NCBI GenBank assembly: GCA_019096155.1
Contig: JAHCVI010000003.1
Span: 4,588,001 to 4,652,000 of the forward strand
Source of the DNA: Staphylotrichum longicolle
Taxonomy: Eukaryota > Ascomycota > Sordariomycetes > Sordariales > Chaetomiaceae
Reading direction: 5' to 3'
Length of the DNA: 64,000 nucleotides
Numbering within the stretch: the stretch's first letter is position 1; every line of letters begins with the position of its first letter. The notes under the pieces were generated by a model that was given only the letters and a program-made list of their open reading frames with translations, did not search any database and was not told the DNA's origin. Of the stretch, positions 11,271-22,979 are shown piece by piece. The position numbers and the translations under genes were made by a program.

Positions 11271-14200
11271 GCCGCGCTTGCTCGCTTCTTTTCCTTGGCC
11301 CGGGCTTTATAGATTCCTTATATGGGATTGTTGACTGGCAACGGCGGAGAACATGGGAGGCAAATCTGGGACTCATGGAGCAGCGGTACCCGAGATTAGA
11401 GGAGCTCCAAAAAGGACTCATAGACACGGATTATTTCTGTCGTCTTAGGCACAAGAAAGAGGATCATTTAGAGGCTAGAAAGCTTGCCCATTATGCTAGG
11501 GCCTCCTTTGGGAATGGATAGCTCGGGGTGGCAGTGCAGTAGTGGTGTTGGAACCACGCTATCGTGTCAGGAAGTGGGGCCGGAGCTCCAGGGTCATCGG
11601 GGGGAGGAGTGTGGCCGGATACAGAAGCAAGGGGGCTAGTATGCTCGGTTGCGCCGGTGTGGGGCAAGTAGCAATTCTAGCATCTTCTACGCTCGTATTA
11701 TATCGAGGCTAGGATGACTAGAAAGATTATAAAAAGGGGGGAGAGAGGTCAATGTGACCCCTTTTCAACCCCTACCCTTGCGTCTCTTATGCGCGTACGT
11801 AGTTTAGGTCGTGCTTGCACCCCTTCACTTCAGCAGTATACTGGAGGCACTCAAAGCCCTGATATGGACATGGCGCACCTTGATGGATATACGCCAGTTT
11901 GGCGGTTCGGGCCTACTCGGCATCAGGCATCATTCCTCAGCTTCCGCAGGGCTTTCCAAAAACACAACTCTGATCAATGCAATCATTGAACATGTTGAAT
12001 TTAGAGGAGGAGCAGTAGATTCCAATGCTCTAAGGCGCTTTTTGAGAGGCTCGGAATTTTGAAGAACCGCGGACTTAGAACGTTATATATTGTCTTTGTT
12101 GCGAGATTAAGGGCGATAGCTAATTCTCCCGGCAGAAACGTAGCGATGTGCTTGCCAGAGTGCATGGATTTCCACAGTCGAGGCTTGATAGAAGGTAACG
12201 GGCAAGAGTGCCGATTTTTTAACGGACAGCGAAGCAACGATGGCGTAGAAAAACAGACAAGTCCACAGAGACCCTTGGGCACATCTAATCCCTTGTTTGG
12301 AGGCTCGGTTGAATGTAGATACTACGAATCGGATATCCGTTCGATGCAGTCAGGTTTGAGAGATATACATCGGATATACTTCGTTCACCCTCGGATTCTC
12401 TATCGATTATGCGGACCTCTCGCCTCTACATTGTCATTGCCGTCCTAGGTCTAGTAAAGACGCCCAACAGACGTCCTGAGAGGCGACAGACAGAGTAAGT
12501 GCGGCTCAATGCATCCGTCGTTCCCAAACATGCCACCATCTTCCCGGTTCTCCTCTCCCCAGGCCCCGGGATTGGGGAAACCAAGACCGAAGCCGGCATA
12601 ACCCACAACAATAGGCTGTAATGCGCTTGGAGGCTCGTTCCCCTACCCTCCATAAGAAGTGCCTGCCCAGTATGCCCCTAGGGCACGTTCAGCCTCCTGC
12701 GCAGGGAGTGGCGCACCCGTGGATGACAGCACGCTCAGTTCTCCGTACTGTAGTACTAACCAGCGCTTCCGGGCGTGTCTGTAGGCTCGATGCCTCCTGA
12801 ATCACAGCAGCCAATGTAGCTTCGTCGTCATGTCCTGCGTGCCGGGATCGGCCCGGCACACCGGTCTCCGAGGCTACGGTGCCGGGCAACACGTCGCCGA
12901 GACCAAGGTAACCACTCCACGGCCGACAGGAGTCCGCTGTTCTTGACAAATCGCGTGCAGCGCCGACAGACTGCGGAGGGTAGGCGGCGAGGCTCGAGTC
13001 TTCCTGCATTGAATGGGGCATGCGACCTCGGGTCCAGCCGCCAGCCCGACCCGTTTGCCCCCCGCTTCTCGTGTGCCGAGTACAGCTTTTTTGAGGTCTC
13101 CGAGCACACCGAGACGTGGGACATGGACCCGACTACCGACCAGCCGTCCCCGTTCGAGTCGTTGGACTGCATCAAAGCGGTGCAGCGTGTTATTCCTAAG
13201 CAATGGGAGAGAGAGCGCACATACGTCAGCAATGAGGCGGGCCGCCTTCCCCAGCGCTGTTGGGACGCCGAGAAGCCAATCCCATGCCGGGTTTTCGCAG
13301 CGGTCCAGTATCTAGGAGCGACAGGGACGGAAACGAAAGGCCCCATACGCGCTCCCAGACGCGAGCTGGGACAAAACTATGGGTGGCTTAGCGTTACTGC
13401 TGGCTTAGCGTTACTGGCAGCTTGCTGGTCACTCTACGAAGTGAGTTGCTGCGTACTGGGTTAGTCACAATCACGCCTGAAATTGGCCCCTGCGGACAAT
13501 CTTTCGACATCGTCGCCGGGCCAAACAATGCCTTGGCAATGGGCGAGCGTATCAGAGACGACAAAACAGGGAGCGTCTGCATACCCTCCAAACAGTGGGT
13601 GATAGCGGTGCATGTGTCCAGTAGGTTTGTTTTGCTGTTCACCAAAACCCGGAAGAGGATTCGGACACAACATGAGGTGGGATACAAGAAATTCTGTCAG
13701 TAATAATAGCGCTCGTATTCAGAACTTCTATGGTACCTAAACCGCAGTTGCTAGTAACCAGAACAGAGGACAACAAGGTACCGTATACATCTTTGACCCC
13801 CAGATCCCATGTGGATCAATGTTCTTTTGGTAGGCTCGGTCTCAACTTTGTCAAGCGTAATTGATTGTGGTTTGAGCATATTGTTGACAAGGGTATTTAT
13901 CAAGGGCTCTTTGGTGACAAGTTTCCTGCTGAGATCAGACCTTTTTCATCGCCGTAGTGGAGAACCTCAGCGCGGAGCGGCGGAGAGAAAAGCTGAACTC
14001 ACGGCCGGAGTGGCATCGTTTTATTGACGGGCCTAGGTTTACCTCGCCAGGCAAGTATTTCCCGTTGCAATTGTAGAGTAGAGAAGTCTTCTAGTGTATC
14101 AAGGACACGCGAGTGCGATGTGAGAAGTATGTACGAGTCAGTTTCCGCATCGAAGGGCAGCTGTTGAACTTGCCGGTGAGCCCCTTGGCACAATCTCCTG

Positions 14201-14541
14201 GACTTGCAGCCTCACCTATGGCCATGAACTGCTCCGCCACCGTCTATTGCGCCCAAGGCTGACTTGTCTGCACGTCTTCGGGTTCGCGGAGAGGAGCCAC
14301 GGCGTGATTGGCAGGGCGGAAATCCCTACGCCTCAGCCTTAAATATTCAGGACTTAGCGCGCGGCAAGCTTTCAACGCCCCGCCCTCTCTCAGGCTCTCT
14401 CCTCTTCACAGCCAGGTTTTAGAACCCTCGACGCACCAGCAATTGTAAACTTCCACGTTAGGCTCTGCGCGACACGGTCCCTGGCGGAGCTTCCCCTTTG
14501 CGCCACGCCTGACCTCCAACGCCCCGCAAGAAGAGCAGAGA
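11271..14541. other. 3.3-kb region without a supported gene, partly AT-richer
   Basis: The stretch around 11.65-12.45 kb is visibly richer in A, T and TpA than its surroundings and contains several in-frame stops, as in old repeat-derived DNA, but no reverse transcriptase, integrase or transposase motif is readable. A plus-strand frame at 12943-13464 (173 aa, with an inner ATG before DPTTDQPSPFESLDC) looks mildly protein-like but has no domain. A 14-bp direct repeat (gcttagcgttactg) occurs twice near 13385-13415. Confidence 0.45.
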
Positions 14542-17513
14542 ATGGACCCGCTCTCCATCGCCGCCTCTTCGTTCGGTATCGTTGGGGCCATCGCCAAGGC
14601 TTCCATCGCCATCCTCGAATTCTCCCAGCAAGCCAAAGACGCCGCCGAAGACCTTCAGGGCATGAGCCGCGAGCTCCAGGCCCTGTCGGCGATTCTCGAT
14701 CCGCTCGCCCGGAACGTCTCGTGCGCGCCTCAGGGCACGGTGCCGGCCGCGCTTTCTCAACAACTTGTCTTGTCGCTAGACGGGTGCGCGCTGGTCGTCT
14801 CCCGGATTGACACAGCCGTCGAGAAGTACCAGAAGGATGGACCGTGGACGAGAACGAAGTGGGTGATGTTTGGGCGCGGGGATGTGGAGAAGTTGAGGGG
14901 GAGTCTTGAGGCTTACAAGATGGCGCTGAGTTTGGGCTTGCACGTTGTATCGATGTAGGTGGCCCTGTTCCCTGGCTCTCTTGCTCCGGGCCCAGGCTAA
15001 CCCTGATTATTTACGCTGTGTTCCAGGGCCGTGGAAGCCAGCATCAAAGACGACACAGGCGCCATACGAAGGGAGACCCGGGCCCTCAGGCACGACACGG
15101 CGGCGATCCAAGTGAACACGGAAGAGATACTCGCCCGCGTTATGAGCATCCGAAATGGCACCGGGGCGGACGGAGGTAGCCGGACCAGGCAATGGGTGGA
15201 CAGCATGGCTGTCCTGTCGTCCTATGCCGAGTCCAGCTATCAGGAGACCACTATCAATCCTGGTGATGAGGGGGACTTTGGCGCGAACGACGTTGCGTTT
15301 GATACAGAAACTGTCCGCGGCGCGGTGCCAGCTCTCGATCAAATCCCTGAGCTTGGCAGCCTCGAGTTCTCAGGCGGCGAAGAAACGGTTAAAGGGACCA
15401 AGCTTGGCTCCGGTTTCAATGGAAATGCCACGCGAGGAGGCACAAGCACATCGACTACTGTTGCAGTGTTGCAAAGGCATATCAAAACCAAGGACCCTGT
15501 CGGGCCGTCCTCAGCACCTGATACTGGACACATACTGAGGCGGCCTCTCGAAAGCCACAAGGGAACGGATGCAACGTCCCATAATGCGGGCCGTACAACG
15601 GTTCAACCGACCACTATCAAGAATGGGACGTTGGACGTGGTTGTTGCCCTGGATATCGGAGGAACCTCAGCCGGTAAGCTCCCCGTAACCTTCTTCCTCC
15701 ACCCTGTCCGCAATAGGGTATGGCTGATCCAAGGCAGCTGTGGCGTGGATGACTCAAAATAAACCGGCCCAAATCATCCGCGAGTGGCCAGGGGGTATGG
15801 GGTCAAGGGTCCCGATGCGTGTAGTGTACGATGAGAAGTCCGAGAACGAAACGGTGGCGCGCTGGGGCTTCCAATGTGCTGAAGCGTCCGAAGCGAGAAC
15901 GCCGTACTTCGACGTCTCCTTCACCGCCTTTCTCCGTCAGCTTTACGCGTATATCAGGCAGACCATTGTCACCAACATGCACTTACAGTTATCCGACTGG
16001 GCGGAAATGGGCGTGGAATTCCATGTCACCCACGAAGATCTGTCTCGGGGCTCAACACCGCAGACATGGTCCCAACAGATTGAGAAACTCAAGGGCCAGT
16101 TGAGGAGATCTGGAATCGGCACCGGCGGTCCTCGGCACTGCGCCGTATTGGGCCTTACGAAGACGGAAGCAGAGGCTACGTTGGTTCTCCTATGCCTCCC
16201 CGCATCATCCTGCCGGAACAGATCATCATGCTCAAGATAGGTTTGGGCGAAGCGACTATCCTACGAACCGAGCGGTCCCACACAGTTGCAACGATCCACT
16301 CTGTTTACTCGCTCCACACACCTGAACTCAGCTCCCACATTCAAGAACTCGTTTCCACATGGCTAGAGAAATATCCCGAAATTTGCGAAAGCCTGGGTCC
16401 CAACGGACTGGGCTGTCTAGTCCAAGATTCCATGTATCAGGATGTCTTGCATGGATCTGCGCCGCTACGCGAGTTCTACAGGCTTCGCTTTGACGGCCTT
16501 CCCGAGTCCTTTAGTCATGCGGCTTTTGACATTAAGGAGGGAACGATTCGACTTACCAGGTCTGTTCACATCAACTATGACGGTAAATGATACTGACCGA
16601 CCCCTCACAGGAGCCAGGTCGAGCATATCTTCAATTCTCTAGTCCACCGGATTAGCAACCTCGTGATCAACGCCCTTGTGGACGGCAGGACAAACCTTCA
16701 GAGCGCTCAGATGCTGCGGCGCATCATAGCTCTTGAGGTTCCCGATACCCCGAGGTATTTGCTGAAGCGCATCATGGATGGACTAGAACAAAGGCCCGCC
16801 ATTGCCTCTGCGGCATATCGAGCGGCCCGTCGAGACAACGCAGACATGGTGCCGGACACGGCCTTGGGAAGGGGTTGGGCTCAACATAACCGCCTGCGCC
16901 TCTGACCATTTTGGGCGATAGAGCAGTTGCGGCCGTCGAGGGCCTTCTTGTCCACCGTAACGCATGGAACTTCAGGCTTGGACCCCGGATAGGGTTCAAC
17001 TTGGTGCCGCCCCTGCGGGTGTGCGCCAAAGCGCGAGCCTACAACCCCTGGGCCCCCTCCTCTGTCTGCTTCGTCAGTCGGACAGATGAATCGGAAACGG
17101 ACCCCTGGCTGCACCCGATGGCGCCTATCACGCAGCACTGGCGGGTCTCGGATCATGATTACGATCCCCGCCACTCCAAGCATTTCAGCTTGGACCTGTA
17201 CTACACGTTGGACAACCAGTGGTGCGTCACGGACCCATGGGACCTGACCAAGCTCACGAAACTCTGCACAGTTGTGTGGTTGCTAAGCCCCCGGGCCTTC
17301 CAATCCCGCACGTTTATGAGGAGATGGTGGGGGCGGGCCGTCAAGTCCTGGACGCTCGAGTTCGCGGTCCAATTCTGTATGCTGCAGTCCTCCAACACTG
17401 GGCCGAGGTTTGAGCTCCTGGTACCCAACCAGCACGCCAAGCTCCCCAAGTCCGTCCAATGGCACTGCGAACTGCCTTTTGTCGTCTGTCCAGCGGAATC
17501 GAGGCAAGAGTAG
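14542..17513 (+). CDS. STAND-type fungal N-terminal domain fused to an Hsp70-like ATPase, with frameshifts
   Basis: Exon 1 (14542-14954) encodes MDPLSIAASSFGIVGAIAKA...LEFSQQAKDAAEDLQGMSREL. This is the helical N-terminal domain (PF17111-like) seen on fungal STAND/NLR-type signalling proteins. Exon 2 (15027-15673) adds a helical, Ser/Thr-rich linker and ends in an Hsp70/actin-type phosphate-1 loop, VVVALDIGGTSA. Exon 3 (from 15738) continues as VAWMTQNKPAQIIREWPGG and GLTKTEAEA, and further on EQIIMLKIGLGEATILR corresponds to the phosphate-2 region. Two breaks each fit one lost C: near 16174 (GAGGCTACG) and near 16888 (CATAACCGCC). A 51-nt intron (16560-16610) with a weak GTCTGT donor is likely. 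The second glycine-rich loop, normally LVGGFG, reads IALEVPDTPRYLLKR, so nucleotide binding may be impaired. No chaperone substrate domain is recognisable after the ATPase part. The role is probably regulatory or in heterokaryon or immune-type signalling by analogy; this is inference. Confidence 0.65.
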
Positions 17514-18538
17514 CGGCGAGTTACGGCGGCAAAGGATAGCATTTATACAGTATACCGAGTCTCAAAGGCAGTATAGAGAGGGTGTGGAAATTGTATGACG
17601 AACGAAGCCCCTGAAGAGACTTCGCGACTGTATACGGACATGAAACTCGATCAAATGAAGTGTATGTCCATAAAATGACAAGCTTGACTACCTAAGCAGT
17701 CAACCCAGTTGCTCTTGGTAGTCGTGAAGGTCGTCTTAGTCAACTTCTTTCGGGTCTTTAACGACTTCTATGAAGATGACTGAGTAAATGGACCATGGAC
17801 TGTGCTGGTGGGAATATTGCTAGGGCAGTTGGGATGCTGCCCGGGCATACCAATGGTATGTAGTTAGTCTTCAGGGGAGGAACCGAGCCGGAACACCTAG
17901 CCTCGTGCCTCTTGCCTAGGTAATGAGAGTAGAAGCCGCTAATAAGTAGCTCGTTTGTCTAACAGGGGCGCAGGGCGTAGTTGCTGCCTGTTGGTTCAGC
18001 CTGGGAAGAAAACGTCGCCTTCCTAGTAATGTTAGCATGCATCCCGCTGCCCTCTCGTCGGCTCCATCTCAGCCCTATCAGGGGCTCGCACTCCGGGGCT
18101 CGCACTCCGGGGCCACACCGCTCCGCATGATCCTTGTCTCACATCATGGCACAAGGCACAATCCCGCAATGCTTGGCTGAAGAAAAGGCATGGCCTTGGG
18201 CAGCACCGGTGTTCTTAGGTTTCGACTGTTACTGTCGTTGCTCCGCGCCTCAATCTTTTCTTTTCTCCGTTCGTTTCTTCGGCCTGCGCAAGGACGTTAA
18301 ACACGAAGATCAACTTTGGTGAACGGAGGAAAGGGAGGAGGACGGACGATTTGGGAGTTCTCAGTGACGAGTCAGAAATCTATTGCTTAACTTTTTTATC
18401 CGTTGAATTGGGTTTGCTTGCTCCTCGCTTCTCGTTCTTACAGTTGAACGTCAGAGTCGACGCCAGGCATGACTCGCATCAACCACACTATAGACACAAC
18501 CACTACCTCGCCAGCTTCTCCATGCTGCGAGTGTCTAG
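17514..18538. other. Intergenic, convergent
   Basis: Shared 3' flank of the STAND-N/Hsp70 gene (plus) and the GH43 gene (minus). Apart from the small tandem repeat at 18081 nothing was recognised. Confidence 0.55.
18081..18112. repeat. 14-bp tandem repeat, two copies plus partial third
   Basis: The unit ggggctcgcactcc occurs at 18081-18094 and 18095-18108 and is followed by gggg, the start of a third copy. It is a short minisatellite in non-coding DNA, useful only as a marker. Confidence 0.85.
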
Positions 18539-20124
18539 TTACTGCAATGGAACCATTAACCTGTCGATATCTGCAACCCAGCCATTTCCAATGCCCTCAA
18601 TCACGATAGTGTTGCTTGACCCCTTCTTCAGGTTCACGTGGAGTGTGCTGCTCGCCGGGTCTCCCTTGGCGGACAAAAACGCCACCCTCCTCCCTCCATC
18701 TCCATTGACCCGCACATTCGCATAGCGCGGGCTGCTGTCACCATTAAGAAACTTGATCCGGATGGTCGTCATGCCGTCGATGTCGCTGCGCACGTTGTTG
18801 AAGGTCACTGTGCCCTTGTCCGGCCCGCCGAGGTACCCGGCCGTGAGCTTGTTGGAGCACGTGGAGCAGTCGACGTTGCGCGCCTTGCCGCCATAGACGG
18901 CCTTCTCGCCCTCGTAGCTGGTCTCGGCGGGCGGGTTCTGCCAATATGCGAAGTTGGACGTCGGGACCCAGCTGACAAAGTTCTTCATGGTAACGGTGGT
19001 GCCGCTGATGGTGAGGGGAAGCCAGACATAGGTGCTAGCCTTGAGGTTGTCCTTTACCCAGCGGTCCCCCATGTAAATAGCGCTATTTTCGCTGGTCTTG
19101 AGGATGTAGGTGGTTTGCGAGTTGTACGTCTGTGGCACGCTGTCAGTATTAGTCTCATGAGGAAAAAGGGGGACAAACCTTGGAACCGCTGTCCGCAAAC
19201 TTCTTCCAGCTCGACCACCCGGAAGTCAGGGACGTCGACGTCGTGTACTGGTTCTCGTTGGCGTCCCACCCAGTCATCATCGACGCGAACATGAAGTAAG
19301 TCTTGCCCAGCTTGATCATGGCCGGCGCCTCAACGCGGTTGCCGCCTTCCAGCTTCCACGAATAGACGTCGGTGGTAGGGTTTAGGTAGTCATCTGAGAG
19401 TGCCACAATACGGAGGCCGTATTTCCGCTGCTGAGTATCAGTGACTGTTAACATGAATGAAAGGGATAAGGATGTATACGCACATCCTCTGTCAACAAAT
19501 ATCCCTTGCCGTCATCGTCCTTGAACAGCCCCATGTCACGGCTTTCCCTCCCCAAGCTGCAGTAACCCAGTTAGAGTTGAATGTTGATCAACCGCAGCTA
19601 TGGTTGCAGTTCACTCACGGCTGAAAGCTGCGGATGTACTGGTACTTGCCGCACACGGTGTCTCCAGTTGCGACTGCGACCCTGGCCTCGCCGTAGTTGC
19701 CGCTGTCCATGTGCATCCAAAGCACATACTTGCGCGTCTTGTCGTTGTAGATGACCTTTGGTCTCTCCACCACCCGGTTTGGTCCCAGGTCGCCAGAGCT
19801 CGTTCGGGAAAGGAGAGCGCCCTCGTATTTCCACTCTACTAGGTTTGTGCTCGAGTAGCAGTTTACGTTCTCAAAGTTGCTGCCGCTGGTCTTGTCCTCG
19901 CCGATCATGTAGTACACGCCGTTGACTTGGATCAGGCCTGCGCCGTGCGCCTGCAGCGGTTCGCCATTGGACTTGACACCACAAAGTTAGATTAGCCCAG
20001 ATGTGGCAAGCAAATAGGTTCAGAGCAAACATACGGCTGTCCATGTTCCTCCTGGCACAACTTGAAGAGACGCTCTGGCGACGCAAGAGAATCCCGCCGC
20101 GAGGGCGAGTGAAGTGAACCGCAT
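18539..20124 (-). CDS. GH43 exo-beta-1,3-galactanase-type enzyme with C-terminal CBM35
   Basis: Five exons (20124-20035, 19971-19619, 19556-19484, 19427-19179, 19129-18539; introns 49-72 nt, all GT-AG) give 451 residues. A signal peptide (MRFTSLALAAGFSCVARA) leads into a five-bladed GH43 domain with VVPGGTWTASNGEPLQAHG, YYMIGEDKTSG, NCYSSTNLVEW, RVVERPKVIYND and SRDMGLFKDDDGKGYLLTED. These are landmarks of the galactan 1,3-beta-galactosidase subgroup. Residues from about 310 on form a CBM35-like beta-sandwich (TVTFNNVRSDIDGMTTIRIKF...NTIVIEGIGNGWVADIDRLMV). The enzyme should release galactose from beta-1,3-galactan backbones of arabinogalactan proteins outside the cell. The exon 4 acceptor is ambiguous by one codon (CAGCAG). 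The frame is intact with no sign of decay. Its own promoter lies in the 20.1-22.1 kb spacer. Confidence 0.88.
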
Positions 20125-21379
20125 GTTGTCTACCGTTGACGGGCGGATTCCAGATCATCACGTCACAAACCGGGTCAAAGAAAGCCCCCAAAAGCCTCCA
20201 GTCGTCTTTATACGCGGGGAGATCGCCCGCGGTCAATGTAACTGTGTGGGGAAGCAAATTGAACCGGTATTGGGAGATGAATTGAGCACCCTCGGAGCGT
20301 CTATCACCGTGCCGTGGTTGGGTAGAGTCGTACCGGGCTCCCGGCCCGCATGGATAATACCCACAAACTTTGCCAGGTTATGTGGTACAGGTGGGCCAAG
20401 TTACTCCTAGGTTGTTTCAAAGCTTTCAAAGCAACTCTGGCTCAGAACGAGTGTCGGGGAAACCAGTTTCCGCGAATGCTCTGGCATAAAGCACAAAATC
20501 ATTGCCAAGGCGCTTGTAGGTATCAAAGCACAGGACGACTGTTGACGTTCGGGTAACGCTTGTGACGCATGACTCAAAGAACTCGCAATCCAACATGTTT
20601 CTCCGAGACAGAGACAGATCGCAGGCTAGCTGTGGACGCTAGTTATAAGCCAAGAAACCAGCTGTTGTACCATGGTACACTCCAACATACAATACTCTCA
20701 TCCATACTCAAGAACTCCTAGGGGTTGGGCTCCAGCAAGAGCGTCTCATACAAGCCAACCAAATTGTAGGATCTTGACCTGTTTTCTAAAGTCCCATACT
20801 TTAGCCTCCCCTGCCTCCTCGATGGCTCGAACCTCGAATCAATCCTTTGCCGCCGCCAAAAACGGTGTTGTCATCCAGAAATCCAGCCTCCGCCATCCCA
20901 ACTTTGCAGATGTACCCACCTTGTCCCCCCCCCCTCCTTTTCGCAGGGCTTGTGGCCTCTGACTTCAACACGCGCCGCTCAAGTTCCCGCCGGTGTGACT
21001 CTTGGCAAAGGCGACGGACTTGTCCCGGTTCTCTTGGGAGTGGTAGGTGCAGCGGACCGTGATGAAGACCCAGTGAGGGAGGTTAGACCAGGGGAGAAAG
21101 TCTCGGATGGCCAGGGCGCGTGCGCCATTTTAATTGCGTAGGTGCTAAGTTTGGTTATGCATGTTTCCTATAAGAAGAGCCTCTGGTCTCGCGGGCTTTT
21201 GATTCTAGCGTCCGTCTCAGTGAAACTACCCAAAATACGAGAACAGGGAGAGTTGTGATCAAGTTACCCCAGAGAAGGAAGGGACAAGACCAGCCGTTAT
21301 GAGGAAGAGGCTCCTTGGCCACAAATGGAGGGATGTTCGAAACTGAAAGCCTCATTCCTGGAAGAAAAGAAAAAGAGCG

Positions 21380-21422
<43 letters not shown>

Positions 21423-22168
21423 AAAAGAAAAAAAAACCAAAGAATAACGAAAAGAAAAACAGGAAAAGGAAAAGAAAAGAAAAGAAGAGAAATTTACACA
21501 AGGCAAATCACATTTGCATTATAATTACCTAGGTACCTTACCTATCAATCTCCTCGAGCATCCAGGCCGCTCCTCACAATCCCTCTCCCTCGCTCTTGCC
21601 TTTGAGCTCGCACCAGGCCCATGACATCGCTTTAGCCTGGGGCCCTGACAGAACAGGAACGATGTAGAAAACCCTTGCAGTTGCAAGGGCTGGCACAATC
21701 TTCTTCAACACCCAACCATACAACGTCGGCCTGGTCTCCCATGAAGCTCGGCGCATGCTGTCACCAGAATCTCTAAGACCATGGAAAAGACATTCAAGCG
21801 GCCAGTTCTGCAGTTCGTGTTCAAGACTGGCCCGAAGGCACCCGATTTAAGGTGCTCGAGCACCGCTCTCTCCTTTCCACTAGTCCATTGTCGCCATTCT
21901 TCGAGTTGTTGTTTGTGGGTTGGATGGCAGTAGAAAATACTGCCCATTACGCTGATGTTCTGCAGCGCAATGTTGAGACGAATCCATCGAGACTTCTGCA
22001 TTTGAAAGTTCGTCTCCTGGTGAACCTTTATGACCTTGGCGATAAGCGGGAGAACCAGGATAAGGTGACGCCTTTTCATCAGGTTCAAAGATAAGCTGAC
22101 GAGTGCGACGTTGCATGGCGTATTGCAACCGACTCGGTTATCAGTCAGCACAAAGAGGTAGCTTGCTT
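20125..22168. other. 2-kb intergenic region with a poly-A/A-rich segment
   Basis: Contains the promoter of the GH43 gene on its left side. No gene is supported. A long adenine run and A/G-rich sequence lie at 21.37-21.49 kb. A minus-strand frame at 21705-22226 and another ending at 21880 may include further exons of the uncertain gene to the right, but no splice chain could be fixed. Confidence 0.45.
21380..21420. repeat. Poly-A run, 41 bases
   Basis: An uninterrupted run of 41 A is followed by about 60 bases of A/G-rich sequence. It could mark the 3' end of an inserted retro-element, but no coding remnant or target-site duplication was seen beside it; a simple homopolymer is enough to explain it. 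Confidence 0.9.
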
Positions 22169-22979
22169 CTAGGATGACGTTTGGGGACCTGGGGCCCAAG
22201 ACATGTTGACCCCGGTGTAATCGCATACCATCGAAACGCGGGAGTTTGTCGATGGCATCAACCTCTCGGCTGCCTGGTGGAGTATTTGCTGGACCACATT
22301 GTCCATTTCCAACCGAGGAGTGAACTTTGCGTCTGTGATGCCCAGGTTCGACTTGAACTTCCGGCGGAGGAATGATTTGGCTGTCGGGAGGGGGCTGTCA
22401 GGATAAGCGGATACTCTCTCTTCTGCTGGGTCCCGACGCGGATACAACCGCCCTTGTCAACAGCAAAGGCAGCAGCTCTGTACACTTGGTCATCCTGCGT
22501 CTTGCGCTGTGCCGCTTGTGTCTTGTCATCGTCGTAAAGAACGAGGTATTCAATATTGGTGTCGAGATGGGAAGGTTGGTCGGAGTCGGGAAACTCGTCT
22601 TCTTCGTCGAGTTCAGAAGAGGTAATGCTGCTGCCCTACGTCGGCGGGACTCTGGAGGGGGGTTAGCTCCGGTCGGGACGGCGGGTGCCACAGGGCTGGC
22701 AAGCTCACCATTTGATGACATGCGTGCCGTCGTTGCCAGATCCAGAGGACCTGCAGACACTGCTTGTGGCTCCAAGGCGGTAAGAAATAGAAAGCAAGTC
22801 CACTTTCTGTTACCGGTATCAATTTGATTGAGAAAGGTCTGGACACGGGGAGAGACAGCCCTTGGGCACCCGAATTCCATTCTTCCTTCCGCCACTTTCC
22901 CAGACCGGGTCCTTTTGTCAGGGGTGATTCCCAAAACGGGAAGAGGTATCGTATGATTGTTTTGGGTTGGCCTTGCCAT
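22169..22979 (-). CDS. Hypothetical multi-exon protein, structure uncertain
   Basis: Two segments look truly coding. The first starts at ATG 22979 (MARPTQNNHTIPLPVLG...) and ends at a donor near 22812. The second reads SSELDEEDEFPDSDQ, NIEYLVLYDDDKTQAAQ and DDQVYRAAAFAVDKGG. It then probably crosses a 65-nt intron (GTATCC...CGACAG) into KSFLRRKFKSNLGITDAKF, MDNVVQQILHQAAERLM and a stop at 22169. The middle exon between the two segments cannot be joined without a frame problem, so either an exon is misplaced or a base is missing. The protein is charged, lacks a signal peptide or membrane segment, and I do not recognise it. An alternative is that the last exon continues past 22169 into the frames that end at 21880. 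Confidence 0.35.

Noticed and set aside
11714..12460. Possible old transposon remnant
   Set aside because: AT-richer and stop-laden, but no terminal repeats, target-site duplication or transposase/RT motif could be read.
21380..21420. Poly-A run as the tail of a LINE or processed retrocopy
   Set aside because: No flanking target-site duplication or retro-element coding sequence is visible; a plain homopolymer is the simpler reading.
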